26,339 bases of DNA from a virus, in the IMG/VR virus record IMGVR_UViG_3300031603_000024, positions 1-26,339 of that record; one strand, written 5' to 3'. A program made the position numbers and the translations under genes. The notes below the pieces were generated by a model, which was not told where the DNA came from, did not search any database, and saw only the letters and a program-made list of their open reading frames with translations. Of the stretch, positions 14,401 to 21,444 are shown one piece after another; within the stretch, counting starts at the first letter, position 1; each line of letters begins with the position of its first letter.

Positions 14401-15255
14401 GAGAGACAGAAATGTCTTGCAATTATGAACGCACCGAGCATGAAGGAATTTGCGGATTCGAATAATCCAAGATTCACATCAGAGCCGACACGAGTTGATC
14501 CTAAGCCAATTCTCAATACGAGATTTATTCCAGATGGTGGAAACCAAGACTTGGGACCATCGTTCTCCTTCACATTGCCGGATGAAACTTACGGATCTAA
14601 ATTCTGTGGGTATTTTGCACCATTCTTAAAATTATATGAAAATGGCAAACAAATTTCAGTTCCTCCTGCAGCAGATGTATCAAATAAGTTTATCCAGAAA
14701 TTTAAAACTGGAAATCCATTTGGTATCGTGGCTGGTCCAAAACGAGGAGTTCTGTCTAACAGAAAATTGGTTGGACTTGAATATGATTTCTTGTTGAAAG
14801 ATCGAGAATATTTGGAACCATTTGGTATCAACCCAATCATTCAACGCAAGGGTGTTGGCTACATGATATTTGCAAATTCAATGGCATTTCAGAACACAAG
14901 AAGTGCATTTAATAGTATTCATGTTAGAGATCTCCTAATTACAATTGAAGACAGAGTGGAACAGGTTTTATCGAATTATTTATTCGAATTTAATGATGAC
15001 ACGACAAGGCTTGAAATTAAGACAATCGTTGAAGTGTATTTGGATACTGTCCGTGCTAACGGTGGAATCTATAACTATACAGTTATTATGAATGAAGAAA
15101 ATAATACTAACGAAGTTATTGACGCAAATACAGGAATTATTGATATAGCAATTGAGCCAGCCAAAGGATTACAGAAATTTATTAACAGAGTTACTGTCAT
15201 GAAAACTGGTGGAATTAGTTCAGGTGGATTCAGTGTAGCCGGAGTGCAAGTATAA
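11458..15255 (+). CDS. Tail sheath protein, giant form (1265 aa)
   Basis: A contractile tail sheath of the T4 gp18 family by terminal domains and position. The N-terminus has the sheath-type opening ASGVYTVEYDNSESIR and a RLVIGFSKKGPINAPVYC core. The C-terminal 380 residues carry the conserved domain: DGGLAPMTGPKTWL, KERQKCLAIMNAPSM, YFAPFLKLYENG, and near the end FGINPIIQRKGVGYMIFANSM, FNSIHVRDLLITIEDRV and GIYNYTVIMNEENN. The protein is twice the size of T4 gp18 (659). The extra part is roughly residues 330-880, an acidic beta-rich insertion presumably exposed on the outside of the sheath. There is no Shine-Dalgarno; the leader is A-rich (AAATATTAACAATACAAT), as for the tube gene. A hairpin follows the stop and the tube gene begins 84 bp later. 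Confidence 0.95.
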   Translation: MAKYFLDLTEFKASGVYTVEYDNSESIRLNTQTVRLVIGFSKKGPINAPVYCPDKASALRVYGDIDTFLERRGSFFHRSLLTCLEQGPVFGLNLMALNNDPDFGDKTPYRSFSVASTEANGKKVWKLYASYYNKERFWKPDQDYLLGNVNSPGSINEGKIFNLVNLSQTPVSVLIKKADVSGFAVTARSWYGVGNVPQFIDEYDFIEDYFIQVVIVEGNWTNYTQLSIDPIFSEYFDSRGLIKSKERDFYGLNEVSVIGQWTGSIIPDLTDGNGVTHSVDTIINNSVATTGLFVAIDRDVLENYDASANEQDDDQLSAVDMVGHNFADPTRENPDIINFLSYRTAIKENLVFNLNDDFTEWTYDYNSVAYPVTSDSRHLGLAYGYLDNVIVIPKPIDVEDDNDQLVDYTTMKNLLEPGVSLVQMNGTAVNDYGDTENRWATVGQIWEEENAIDGLTYLKIAYKHSIKENELALQGLDISSLMGNEVALLDPTDDADYLSKMTALGIDTTSMHIVINEPTVDADEIAKFNLAVDDVDNTTYLNIPKVGQDVLIEDVSNKISYYFKVSEEVVVYPDSLSTADKAAIEAGGYDGYGSWDDIPKQIFIPIVTRDDIGDALELIDQNLTNYQLFMSNSDYVNSFELYTNLPTFVYEPDKLVFLDAEAAADYMDGTTVVSAGEDDPNLYIAYKGHKLYEYYEAGALLPGDKFYTGTLATDYFYVNYDKAVDSEGIPILKIQMFDTYTDEKFGYDPTFEYTNGYDFSPLDNRLKTETDSEYNLRLTGSAVGTPVITDVTELYMYVSADDLYDEMQIVNNSWNAYKTKFAVRQEYSTGITVGDYIVSKTTDDDANDHYKLTKVISKKKVYNTELPGYVQEYEVNQPIYIIDRSALGKYITRYKPLDDFIQNYQMFHLDGFTLTDYHLPGGAYKKAQLEKILGMLNPANSNLMEVLSDKHLISFRYIVDTFDGGLAPMTGPKTWLTKLAKERQKCLAIMNAPSMKEFADSNNPRFTSEPTRVDPKPILNTRFIPDGGNQDLGPSFSFTLPDETYGSKFCGYFAPFLKLYENGKQISVPPAADVSNKFIQKFKTGNPFGIVAGPKRGVLSNRKLVGLEYDFLLKDREYLEPFGINPIIQRKGVGYMIFANSMAFQNTRSAFNSIHVRDLLITIEDRVEQVLSNYLFEFNDDTTRLEIKTIVEVYLDTVRANGGIYNYTVIMNEENNTNEVIDANTGIIDIAIEPAKGLQKFINRVTVMKTGGISSGGFSVAGVQV

Positions 15256-15272
15256 AAAAAGAAGTAAATCGT

Positions 15273-15298
15273 TTCCGGGATAGTAAAATGTCCCGGAA
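15273..15298 (+). terminator. Hairpin between sheath and tube genes
   Basis: TTCCGGGA at 15273-15280 pairs perfectly with TCCCGGAA at 15291-15298 over a 10-nt loop. The sequence after it (GTTAAAAGC) has no real T-run. It may therefore be a partial terminator, an RNA-stabilising 3' structure or a processing site that sets the sheath-to-tube ratio. Confidence 0.55.
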
Positions 15299-15339
15299 GT
15301 TAAAAGCAAATAAATAAATAAAAATAAATAAATAATAAT

Positions 15340-15900
15340 ATGCCAGGTTTTGGTCACTACAGAAACAGTCCTACCAATGTGAATCGGTGGGAGCCACTCT
15401 TTACGAATCTCTTTGATGTAACCATACAACCTCCATCTTTAGTTGCAGATAAATGGGGTCAACTCGTTTTGGACAGTATTTTGAAGGTAGGCGGTTTGGA
15501 AACTGAAAAAATGCCAGGAATTGTAGAGCAGAAATTCAAGGGACACACAAGAAGATTTCAATCTGCTGTTCCGGAGTCGACGACAGTCGATATAACAATA
15601 GGGTTTGCAGTTAATATAGACGATAGTAATAGCGTTTATGTATACAATGCATTGAGATCATGGTCTGATCTCGTATATGACCCACTTACAGGTGCAATGT
15701 CAAATAAGGTCGACTATACAGGCGGACCAATGACTGTGTCACTTCACACAAGAGTTGGAGATATATTTAGGCAGTGGAAATTCCCTTGGATATGGCCAAT
15801 GGCTCCACTCCCAGCAATAGAACTTGATTATACTGCGGCAGATCCGTGGGAAATGGAAGTTGTATTCGCCGCGGACTATTGGGAGGACAATACACTTTAA
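15340..15900 (+). CDS. Tail tube protein (T4 gp19-like)
   Basis: A 186-residue protein directly after the sheath. Its length is close to T4 gp19 (163) and the fold pattern is that of tail tubes: an N-terminal SPTNVNRWEPLFTNLFDVTI, a beta-rich core (FKGHTRRFQSAVPESTTVDITIGF) and a helix in VYVYNALRSWSDLVYDP. The end (WPMAPLPAIELDYTAADPWEMEVVFAADYW) matches the usual tube C-terminal strand with a W-E-V/I-xFxxDYWE-like finish. Hexamers of such proteins stack into the channel that carries DNA. There is no Shine-Dalgarno; the leader is a run of AAAT/AATA repeats, suggesting start selection by an unstructured A-rich leader. A strong terminator follows. Confidence 0.92.
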   Translation: MPGFGHYRNSPTNVNRWEPLFTNLFDVTIQPPSLVADKWGQLVLDSILKVGGLETEKMPGIVEQKFKGHTRRFQSAVPESTTVDITIGFAVNIDDSNSVYVYNALRSWSDLVYDPLTGAMSNKVDYTGGPMTVSLHTRVGDIFRQWKFPWIWPMAPLPAIELDYTAADPWEMEVVFAADYWEDNTL

Positions 15901-15928
15901 TAACAACAAGGTGAAATTTTTTCTATAT

Positions 15929-15964
15929 AAAAACCAATGACAAATCCCTGTCATTGGTTTTTTT
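15929..15964 (+). terminator. Strong rho-independent terminator after tail tube
   Basis: AAAACCAATGACA pairs with TGTCATTGGTTTT over the 6-nt loop AATCCC (15943-15948), followed by a run of T. It ends the sheath/tube unit and lies immediately before the homing endonuclease gene. Confidence 0.92.
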
Positions 15965-15981
15965 AAATTAAGGATATTGGT

Positions 15982-17754
15982 ATGGAAATTATAAATGACA
16001 TGGTTAAAAATTCAGAAAATCTTTTGGAATTTTTTAAAAAATATAAAATTTTAAAAAAGACAAATTCTGATGTTGAGGCATATATTATATCAAAAACTTC
16101 ATTTTTAGAAGAAAGATATTCAAATATCCATATAAATCAAAGACTTGTCCATATTTACAATAATTATTACGAGTTTTACGTTTGTGAATTTTGCGGGGAA
16201 TTAGTTCATAAGTATGTGAGTGTAGATTTAAAAAATGATGTTTATTATAATACAATTTGTAAAAATAAAAAATGTATAATATTAAAACGGAAGGCCGCCA
16301 ATTTAAAAAAATATGGGGTCGAAAACGCCGCCCAATCTAACACCATTAAAGACAAAATGAAGGCCGCCAATTTAAAAAAATATGGGGTCGAAAACGCCGC
16401 CCAATCTAACACCATTAAAGACAAAATGAAGGCCACCAATTTAAAAAAATATGGGGTTGAAAATGTATCTCAATCGGAAGTTATAAAGAAAAGGAAGATA
16501 TCCACATGCTTTATTAATTTCGGGGTTGATCATCCCATGCAATCGAAAGTTGTTCAGGAAAAATCGGAAGATACTTGTATGTCAGAATATGGAAAAAAAT
16601 ACACATTCCAGACGGATAATTTTAAAATGAAGGCGAGACAGACCTGGGAAGAAAATTATGGTGTTAAGAATCCAAGCCAATCCGAAAAAATTAAAAATTT
16701 AGCTCAACAGACATACGCAAAGAATTTTCTTGTTAATTCATCCATTTTTGTTGATTTGAAAAAGAGAAGATATGAAATGCTAAATTATATAGGGAGTATA
16801 TTCACATTAAAATGTCCAAAATGTAATGAAATTTTTAATATTCATCATAAATTATTATATAGTAGGTTGTATAATCACTGTGTAGAATTATGCGTCAATT
16901 GTAACCCTCTTGATTCACATATCTCAGGTCAAGAGGTTAAACTAAATGAATTCATAAATTCACTTGGAGTTGAAACCGAACAATCCAACCGAACAATCCT
17001 TGGTAATAGGGAAATTGACATTTATATACCCTCCATGAAAATTGGATTTGAATTTAACGGAATTTATTGGCACTCGGATAAGTATAAATCGAAAGATTAT
17101 CACCAGGAAAAGAAATTTCTTGCAGCAAAGAATAACATCAATTTAATTCATATCTGGGAAGATGATTGGAATTTTAAAAATGAAATTGTCAAAAGTAGGA
17201 TTCGAGCTGTCCTTGGGATATCGAAACGTATCTATGGCCGTAAAACTGAAATAAGAGAGGTCTCCTCCGTTGTCTCCAGGGAGTTTTTAAATATAAATCA
17301 TATACAAGGACATATAAATTCAAAACATCGTATAGGGCTGTTCTATGAGAGTAATTTAGTGGCATTAATGACCTTTGGTAAAAGAAATGATCGAACCGAG
17401 ATGTTAAGATATTGTAATCTATTAAATTATACTGTCATTGGAGGATTTTCAAAGCTGTTGAAATATTATATTCAAACATATTCACCGAAAGAAATATTTT
17501 CATATGCCGATTTGGACTGGAGTAACCCAAATAAAAATGTATATTTAACGACAGGATTTAAATTTTGTGGAAACACTGTTCCAGGATATAGTTGGGTAAA
17601 GTCCGGTATACGATATGGGAGGCAACAATTCCAGAAACATAAATTGGTAAATGAAGGTTTTGATCCATCTAAAACAGAAACAGAAATTATGCATGACCGA
17701 GGATACAATAAGATATATAACAGTGGTAACGGCAAATATTTATATAAAAAATAA
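15982..17754 (+). CDS. Homing endonuclease, Vsr-like PD-(D/E)XK (EDxHD) type with 23-residue repeats
   Basis: A 590-residue free-standing homing endonuclease. The order is: N-terminal helical part; zinc-finger-like CEFC...CKNKKC (about residues 71-95); six 23-residue repeats of the form NLKKYGVENxxQSxxIKxKM (about 103-245), probably DNA-reading helices; a second zinc ribbon CPKC...CVNC; and the nuclease core. The core reads GNREIDIYIPSMKIGFEFNGIYWHSD, then LIHIWEDDW; the Asp, Glu and His residues match the Vsr-like/EDxHD group that includes phage I-Bth0305I. The C-terminal domain (FLNINHIQGH, LVALMTFGK, LRYCNLLNYTVIGGFSKLLKY) is shared with T4-type Hef/Mob proteins. The enzyme would cut phages lacking the gene and spread itself. 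It lies between a terminator and the DHH gene, a typical intergenic insertion. The start follows AAGGATATTGGT. Confidence 0.9.
   Translation: MEIINDMVKNSENLLEFFKKYKILKKTNSDVEAYIISKTSFLEERYSNIHINQRLVHIYNNYYEFYVCEFCGELVHKYVSVDLKNDVYYNTICKNKKCIILKRKAANLKKYGVENAAQSNTIKDKMKAANLKKYGVENAAQSNTIKDKMKATNLKKYGVENVSQSEVIKKRKISTCFINFGVDHPMQSKVVQEKSEDTCMSEYGKKYTFQTDNFKMKARQTWEENYGVKNPSQSEKIKNLAQQTYAKNFLVNSSIFVDLKKRRYEMLNYIGSIFTLKCPKCNEIFNIHHKLLYSRLYNHCVELCVNCNPLDSHISGQEVKLNEFINSLGVETEQSNRTILGNREIDIYIPSMKIGFEFNGIYWHSDKYKSKDYHQEKKFLAAKNNINLIHIWEDDWNFKNEIVKSRIRAVLGISKRIYGRKTEIREVSSVVSREFLNINHIQGHINSKHRIGLFYESNLVALMTFGKRNDRTEMLRYCNLLNYTVIGGFSKLLKYYIQTYSPKEIFSYADLDWSNPNKNVYLTTGFKFCGNTVPGYSWVKSGIRYGRQQFQKHKLVNEGFDPSKTETEIMHDRGYNKIYNSGNGKYLYKK
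16291..16428 (+). repeat. Perfect 69-bp tandem duplication inside the homing endonuclease
   Basis: Copies at 16291-16359 and 16360-16428 are identical at every base. A third, diverged copy starts at 16429. Each unit encodes one 23-residue KKYGVEN repeat. Identity including synonymous sites shows a recent duplication. Confidence 0.92.
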
Positions 17755-17755
17755 T

Positions 17756-17765
17756 TTATATATAA
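17756..17765 (+). promoter_or_regulatory. Candidate late promoter TTATATATAA before the DHH gene
   Basis: The motif overlaps the spacer after the endonuclease stop. If transcription begins 5-8 bp downstream as at T4 late promoters, the ATG at 17769 would be lost from the mRNA, favouring the start at 17811. Confidence 0.5.
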
Positions 17766-17810
17766 GTTATGCGAAACAGAAATGAAATTAATAATATAAA
17801 AAAAGAAATT

Positions 17811-19301
17811 ATGAACGATTATATCATGGGTCATGACGATTATGTAGAGTTTTTAAATGAATCCATAAACATAAGTAAACAGGATTGGGCCTCTATGAGG
17901 GAAAAATATAAATCGGCCGAAATATTTTTCCACATGGATTTGGATGGGGTTACAAGTGCCATCGCCATGAAGGAATATTTGGCGGATCATGGGATGCCAA
18001 CGGCGGCAGCCCAGGTTATACAGTATGGAGGAAAGGAATTTTCTGTTGCGAAACCCAAGACAGATCATTTGGCAGTGATGGTGGATTTTGCACACGGGAA
18101 ACCAACAATGCACATTCATACAGATCATCACGACAGTCAAATTGGTGTTGAAGATACAACAGCATCCGCATTTAAAAGTGCTCCGTCAAATGCAGGAGTC
18201 ATATCACAAGAAATTTCAAAAAAGGATTTATTCCCCCCCGAGGACATCAAGTTGATAAACATGGTAGATTCTGCGGATTTTGCAAAACACAATTTATCTC
18301 CAAGTGATATCTTCAAAGGATTTTATAAATTTGATAAGACTGCTGGGGCCGAAAAAAACAGACAGGCAATGGGCTTGGTAGTCAATAAGATGCTATTAAC
18401 ATTCAAAAACAAAGCAAATTTCTTGGTTCGGTTGGTATTAGAGGCATCTACATCTTTAATTTCAATATACACAACCATCAAGAAAATTACATCTGAGGAT
18501 CCCTCGACATATCCTCTTCAAGACATCGAAAAAAATACAAACTGGAATATTGAAAAACAAATAGGTCTCAAAGTTCCTCCACTAACAAATTTAAAAGATA
18601 TATATAAGTTCAGACAGGGTAATAATGCCATGGTTGGTAACTGTTTGGTGCAGTATGGTGCCACAGTTATGAGAGGCTATGACAGGTATATTGCATTTGA
18701 AAACAATCCGGAGGCTGAATATATGATAATTGGCTGGCCTATGGGCCTTTGCCAGGCGTCAAAGAATCCATTCAAGAAGGGTAAGAACCCAATCAATCTT
18801 GGAGAGATGGCCCAGAAGGTATTGAAGAAGATGAAATCGAAGTTAAAAGCTGAGCTTAGTTTCGCCGATATCAAGAAGACATTGGAAATGGATATATATA
18901 AGTGGAATAAAAAAGATTACAAGTGGGAATATGATATCAAGAAGGGTTCATCGAAAGATTCCTTTGGTTTCACAGCAGAAGATTTAATGGCAATGTTTGA
19001 GGGGAAAATTAAATCAACCCCATATTTTAAAACTGATGCCGGCAAGGCCCTACTAACGGACATAGCCCATAAACATTATCGAAAATTAAGTCGCAAACAG
19101 ATTGAGATATTAGAAAAGGTTACCGTGAGTGTTTTTGACTTAATATCCTCACAATCCGGCGGCCATCGAGATATAACGAATGTGGCCGGACTTAATTTCT
19201 GGGCAAGTGTCCCAGGGAACTCATTCAAAGATATATCAACATTGATCAAAGATTTCATGGTAGCCTTTGCAGATCAGTTAAAAGATGCCAAATTAACATA
19301 A
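17811..19301 (+). CDS. DHH-family phosphoesterase (RecJ/NrnA-like), 496 aa
   Basis: It contains the DHH superfamily motifs in order: FFHMDLDGVTSAIAM (Asp43 and Asp45, motif I), VMVDFAHG (Asp92, motif II), HTDHHDSQ (105-108, the name-giving DHH, motif III) and NMVDSADF (Asp153, motif IV). Such Mn-dependent enzymes include RecJ exonucleases, nanoRNases and cyclic dinucleotide phosphodiesterases. The C-terminal half is long and basic and does not show an obvious DHHA1 GGGH motif, so the substrate is unclear; a phage-specific nuclease is the best inference. Frames also open at 17769 (14 residues longer), but that lies too close to the promoter. The start at 17811 gives MNDYIMGHDDYVEFLNESI, which resembles a T4 capsid-targeting peptide. 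Next to tail genes, a virion-associated nuclease is conceivable. Confidence 0.85.
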   Translation: MNDYIMGHDDYVEFLNESINISKQDWASMREKYKSAEIFFHMDLDGVTSAIAMKEYLADHGMPTAAAQVIQYGGKEFSVAKPKTDHLAVMVDFAHGKPTMHIHTDHHDSQIGVEDTTASAFKSAPSNAGVISQEISKKDLFPPEDIKLINMVDSADFAKHNLSPSDIFKGFYKFDKTAGAEKNRQAMGLVVNKMLLTFKNKANFLVRLVLEASTSLISIYTTIKKITSEDPSTYPLQDIEKNTNWNIEKQIGLKVPPLTNLKDIYKFRQGNNAMVGNCLVQYGATVMRGYDRYIAFENNPEAEYMIIGWPMGLCQASKNPFKKGKNPINLGEMAQKVLKKMKSKLKAELSFADIKKTLEMDIYKWNKKDYKWEYDIKKGSSKDSFGFTAEDLMAMFEGKIKSTPYFKTDAGKALLTDIAHKHYRKLSRKQIEILEKVTVSVFDLISSQSGGHRDITNVAGLNFWASVPGNSFKDISTLIKDFMVAFADQLKDAKLT

Positions 19302-19311
19302 AAAACAAAAA

Positions 19312-19926
19312 ATGATAGATATTATAGGTGGACTATTAAGGAAGCAGCAATTTAGATTACACAAAGTTCTATATCAAGATCTTCCGGACCCTGAATCAAT
19401 TAAAGAAGATTGGGCAGCCCTGGTAACCGAGACAGCAAAAAGATATGTTGGCTTTCAGGAAAAACCTGGAAATAAGGGATGGTATGATAAAGCCTTTGAA
19501 AAAGGTATGAGACTAATTGGGTTCCAAACGGGGCATGCCTGGTGTGCATATTTTACCGAAAAAGTATGGTTTGACAGTTTCATGACATTGAAAGATACAA
19601 AACACCTCGAGGGAGTCAAAAAATTATTTAGTGGATCAACACAAAAGACATTTGCCAACTTTAAGAAACATGGTGAAAAATATGGCTTCAGTATTCACCA
19701 TCTACCCCAACCAGGGGACGTAGTAATATGGTATAATGCGAAGAAAACATGGCAAGGTCACGCGGCAATCGTTGTGGCGGTGTTAGATAACAAAAAAATT
19801 ATTACGATTGAAGGCAACACGAATGGCTCTGGTAGTAGAGAAGGGGATGGTGTTTTTCAAAAAACAAGGAACGTCCAGAAGAACGGCGATCTCAAGTTAA
19901 AGGGATTTATAAGAACAAATTTTTAA
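19312..19926 (+). CDS. CHAP/NlpC-like cysteine peptidoglycan hydrolase, 204 aa
   Basis: The core reads GHAWCAYFTEKVWFD (nucleophile Cys78), PGDVVIWYNAKKTWQGHAAIVV (His150) and IITIEGNTNGSG (Asn169). This Cys-His-Asn/Glu layout, with Gly-Asp-Val before the beta-strand and EGNTN after the His, is typical of CHAP-type amidase/endopeptidases in phage lysins. There is no signal peptide and no separate binding domain; an N-terminal helix of about 35 residues precedes the catalytic part. It lies 10 bp after the DHH gene and 37 bp before the gp26-like gene, so it is expressed with tail assembly genes. That favours a tail- or baseplate-borne wall-digesting enzyme, although an endolysin is possible. 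No holin is seen nearby. There is no Shine-Dalgarno (leader AAAAAACAAAAA). Confidence 0.85.
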   Translation: MIDIIGGLLRKQQFRLHKVLYQDLPDPESIKEDWAALVTETAKRYVGFQEKPGNKGWYDKAFEKGMRLIGFQTGHAWCAYFTEKVWFDSFMTLKDTKHLEGVKKLFSGSTQKTFANFKKHGEKYGFSIHHLPQPGDVVIWYNAKKTWQGHAAIVVAVLDNKKIITIEGNTNGSGSREGDGVFQKTRNVQKNGDLKLKGFIRTNF

Positions 19927-19963
19927 TTAATTTACACATATTTCAATAGGAGTAACTCAAACA

Positions 19964-20959
19964 ATGGAATTAAACGAAGAAACGGCTAAAAAATTATTGG
20001 CCGAAAGAGAAGCAACATTAAAATCAAATGTAGAAGCAGGATCCAAGGATTCAAAGGTCAGTCCTGTTTCAGGGAAGCCAAGTCTTGGACAAATCCAGGT
20101 TGGTCAGAATCCAAACGCAGCAACGGGAGCAGGAAAAGAAAACATCCCAGGAATAGGATGGAAGAATATGCCGATGGATGTATTACCGTCAGAAGGAAAA
20201 TTTTATCCCGCGGGCACCACGATAGCAATTCGCTCGGCAGAAACAAAAGAAATTCGTCATTTTTCAACAATTGATGAAAACGATTTTCTTGATGTTGATG
20301 ACAAGATTAACGGCATTATTGAGAAGTGCACCCAGGTTCGAACTTCCAAGCCCGGAAGTTCATGGAAAGACATCTCAGATGTTGATAAGTTTTTCATATT
20401 ACTTTCAATTAGAGATTTAACTTTTGTGCATGGAGAAAATAAACTCACAATGCAGACACAGTGTGAACAATGTGGGCACACAGACAAGGTTGAAATTAAT
20501 AGAGATACACTTGATTTCTTCCGGTTGGATGAACGGCTACATAAATATTTTAATCCGGCAACGGGCGCGTTAGATATTAAAACCAAAGATGGCGACGCAT
20601 TCCCACTTTATATGCCAACCCTTGGCGTCAATTCATGGTTAAAGACTTATGCAAAAGGTAAATCACAAAGTCGTAAATTCTTGGATCATACGTTCTTGAA
20701 ACACGCACCATTTTTATTTGGTGACTGGAGAAGTATGAACGAGAAGGCCTATAGAGAAAAGGACATAATGTCCGTTGGCTGGAAACATAAAAAACTATCT
20801 GTTATTACAGGCATAATTGATAACCTCTTAGATAGTGTGAACCCGGACGTTGTCCATTCGTGTGGAGGATGTGGGGCAGATGTGGTTGCTCCCTTAGACT
20901 TTCAAGGTGGCGTCAAATCACTTTTCTTACTTTCAGATCCCTTTGCCGAACTGGCTTGA
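19964..20959 (+). CDS. Baseplate hub / tail assembly protein, T4 gp26-like
   Basis: A 331-residue protein. Residues 1-60 are low-complexity and polar. The domain then begins MPMDVLPSEGKFYPAGTTIAIRSAETKEIRHFSTIDENDF, the LPSxGxxYPxG...R..T..E+ pattern of the T4 gp26 baseplate family. A zinc ribbon is formed by CEQCGH (about 167) and CGGCGA (about 307), as in many phage homologues. The ATG follows AGGAGTAACTCAAACA. In T4, genes 26 and 51 are adjacent and lie before the hub and tape-measure genes; here the same order holds. The reading frame ends 53 nt inside an overlapping +1 frame that has no good start, so it probably also acts as the shorter product of a frameshifting tail-assembly chaperone pair like lambda G/GT. 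Confidence 0.8.
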   Translation: MELNEETAKKLLAEREATLKSNVEAGSKDSKVSPVSGKPSLGQIQVGQNPNAATGAGKENIPGIGWKNMPMDVLPSEGKFYPAGTTIAIRSAETKEIRHFSTIDENDFLDVDDKINGIIEKCTQVRTSKPGSSWKDISDVDKFFILLSIRDLTFVHGENKLTMQTQCEQCGHTDKVEINRDTLDFFRLDERLHKYFNPATGALDIKTKDGDAFPLYMPTLGVNSWLKTYAKGKSQSRKFLDHTFLKHAPFLFGDWRSMNEKAYREKDIMSVGWKHKKLSVITGIIDNLLDSVNPDVVHSCGGCGADVVAPLDFQGGVKSLFLLSDPFAELA

Positions 20960-21359
20960 TGAGTGGACTAAGGAAAAGAATCAAGAGATTATTTGGGAGA
21001 TGGAAGATCAAGGAGACACAAATTCTGTAAAAGAGGGTCTCTTTGGTCTGTTCCAAATTGACTTGGAAAGGCATATAGAATATCAATTTCTATTCTTAAA
21101 TCGTAAAGAGTGTGCATTTACAAGACATGATATACTGTCAATGCCATATTGGGAATGGGAATTAACGTTAGGTCATTTGGAGGAATATCTCAAGAAACAG
21201 AAAGATCAACAGGAAAAAGAAGATGGTGGTGGTGGTAATTTGAAACAGAATAAAATGTATCAGGATGCCAGTAAAAACATGAAGGGTGGTGGAAACTACA
21301 AAATGCCTAACATGCCAAAAGTCCCTGGATTTGGATCCTCCTCGATGCCTAAGATGTAA
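20907..21359 (+). CDS. gp51-like frame overlapping the gp26-like gene (probably read by +1 frameshift)
   Basis: This frame is open from 20898 and overlaps the previous gene. Its first possible start is GTG at 20907, with no ribosome binding site, and the next Met is about 30 residues later. Translation by frameshifting from the upstream gene is therefore likely (see 20939-20945); the coding part would then begin LPNWLDEWTKEKNQ. The product has a helical domain (GLFGLFQIDLERHIEYQFLFLNR; MPYWEWELTLGHLEEYLKKQ) and a low-complexity tail of Gly and Met-Pro repeats (DGGGGN, GGGNYKMPNMPKVPGFG). The PYWEWEL..L.EYL helix is like that seen in phage gp51-type proteins by memory. It sits just before the tape measure, where a chaperone for tape-measure folding is expected. 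Confidence 0.7.
   Translation: MASNHFSYFQIPLPNWLDEWTKEKNQEIIWEMEDQGDTNSVKEGLFGLFQIDLERHIEYQFLFLNRKECAFTRHDILSMPYWEWELTLGHLEEYLKKQKDQQEKEDGGGGNLKQNKMYQDASKNMKGGGNYKMPNMPKVPGFGSSSMPKM
20939..20945 (+). promoter_or_regulatory. Candidate +1 frameshift site CCC-T
   Basis: In the frame of the gp26-like gene the codons read GAT CCC TTT GCC. Slippage of one base at CCC T would continue as TTG CCG AAC TGG in the overlapping frame and give a fusion of about 464 residues. CCC-U is a slippery codon context known for +1 frameshifting, for example in Listeria phage PSA. The overlap where both frames are open is only 20898-20956. Confidence 0.5.
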
Positions 21360-21380
21360 AGATAATTTTTATCCTTCTTC

Positions 21381-21417
21381 TACAAGAAACCACGTCCTTC
21401 AGGTCGTGGTAGTTCAA
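21381..21417 (+). other. IS200/IS605-like terminal hairpin
   Basis: ACCACG (21389-21394), T, CCT, TC, AGG, T, CGTGGT (21405-21410) form a tight stem with one T-T mismatch, set in the context CAAGAAACCACGTCCTTCAGG and followed by AGTTCA. This CCACGxCCTTCAGGxCGTGG-x-GTTCA form resembles, from memory, the right-end/omega-RNA hairpin of IS605-TnpB elements. No transposase or TnpB remains nearby. Confidence 0.45.
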
Positions 21418-21444
21418 AAATAAACGAAACTTTTTTTTAAATAC

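Noticed and set aside
17769-17810. Upstream start of the DHH gene
   Set aside because: It lies within a few bases of the candidate late promoter and has no ribosome binding site. It adds only 14 Asn/Lys-rich residues.
20907-20909. GTG as a normal start for the gp51-like frame
   Set aside because: No purine-rich ribosome binding site precedes it and it lies deep inside the upstream gene. Frameshifting or coupled re-initiation fits better.
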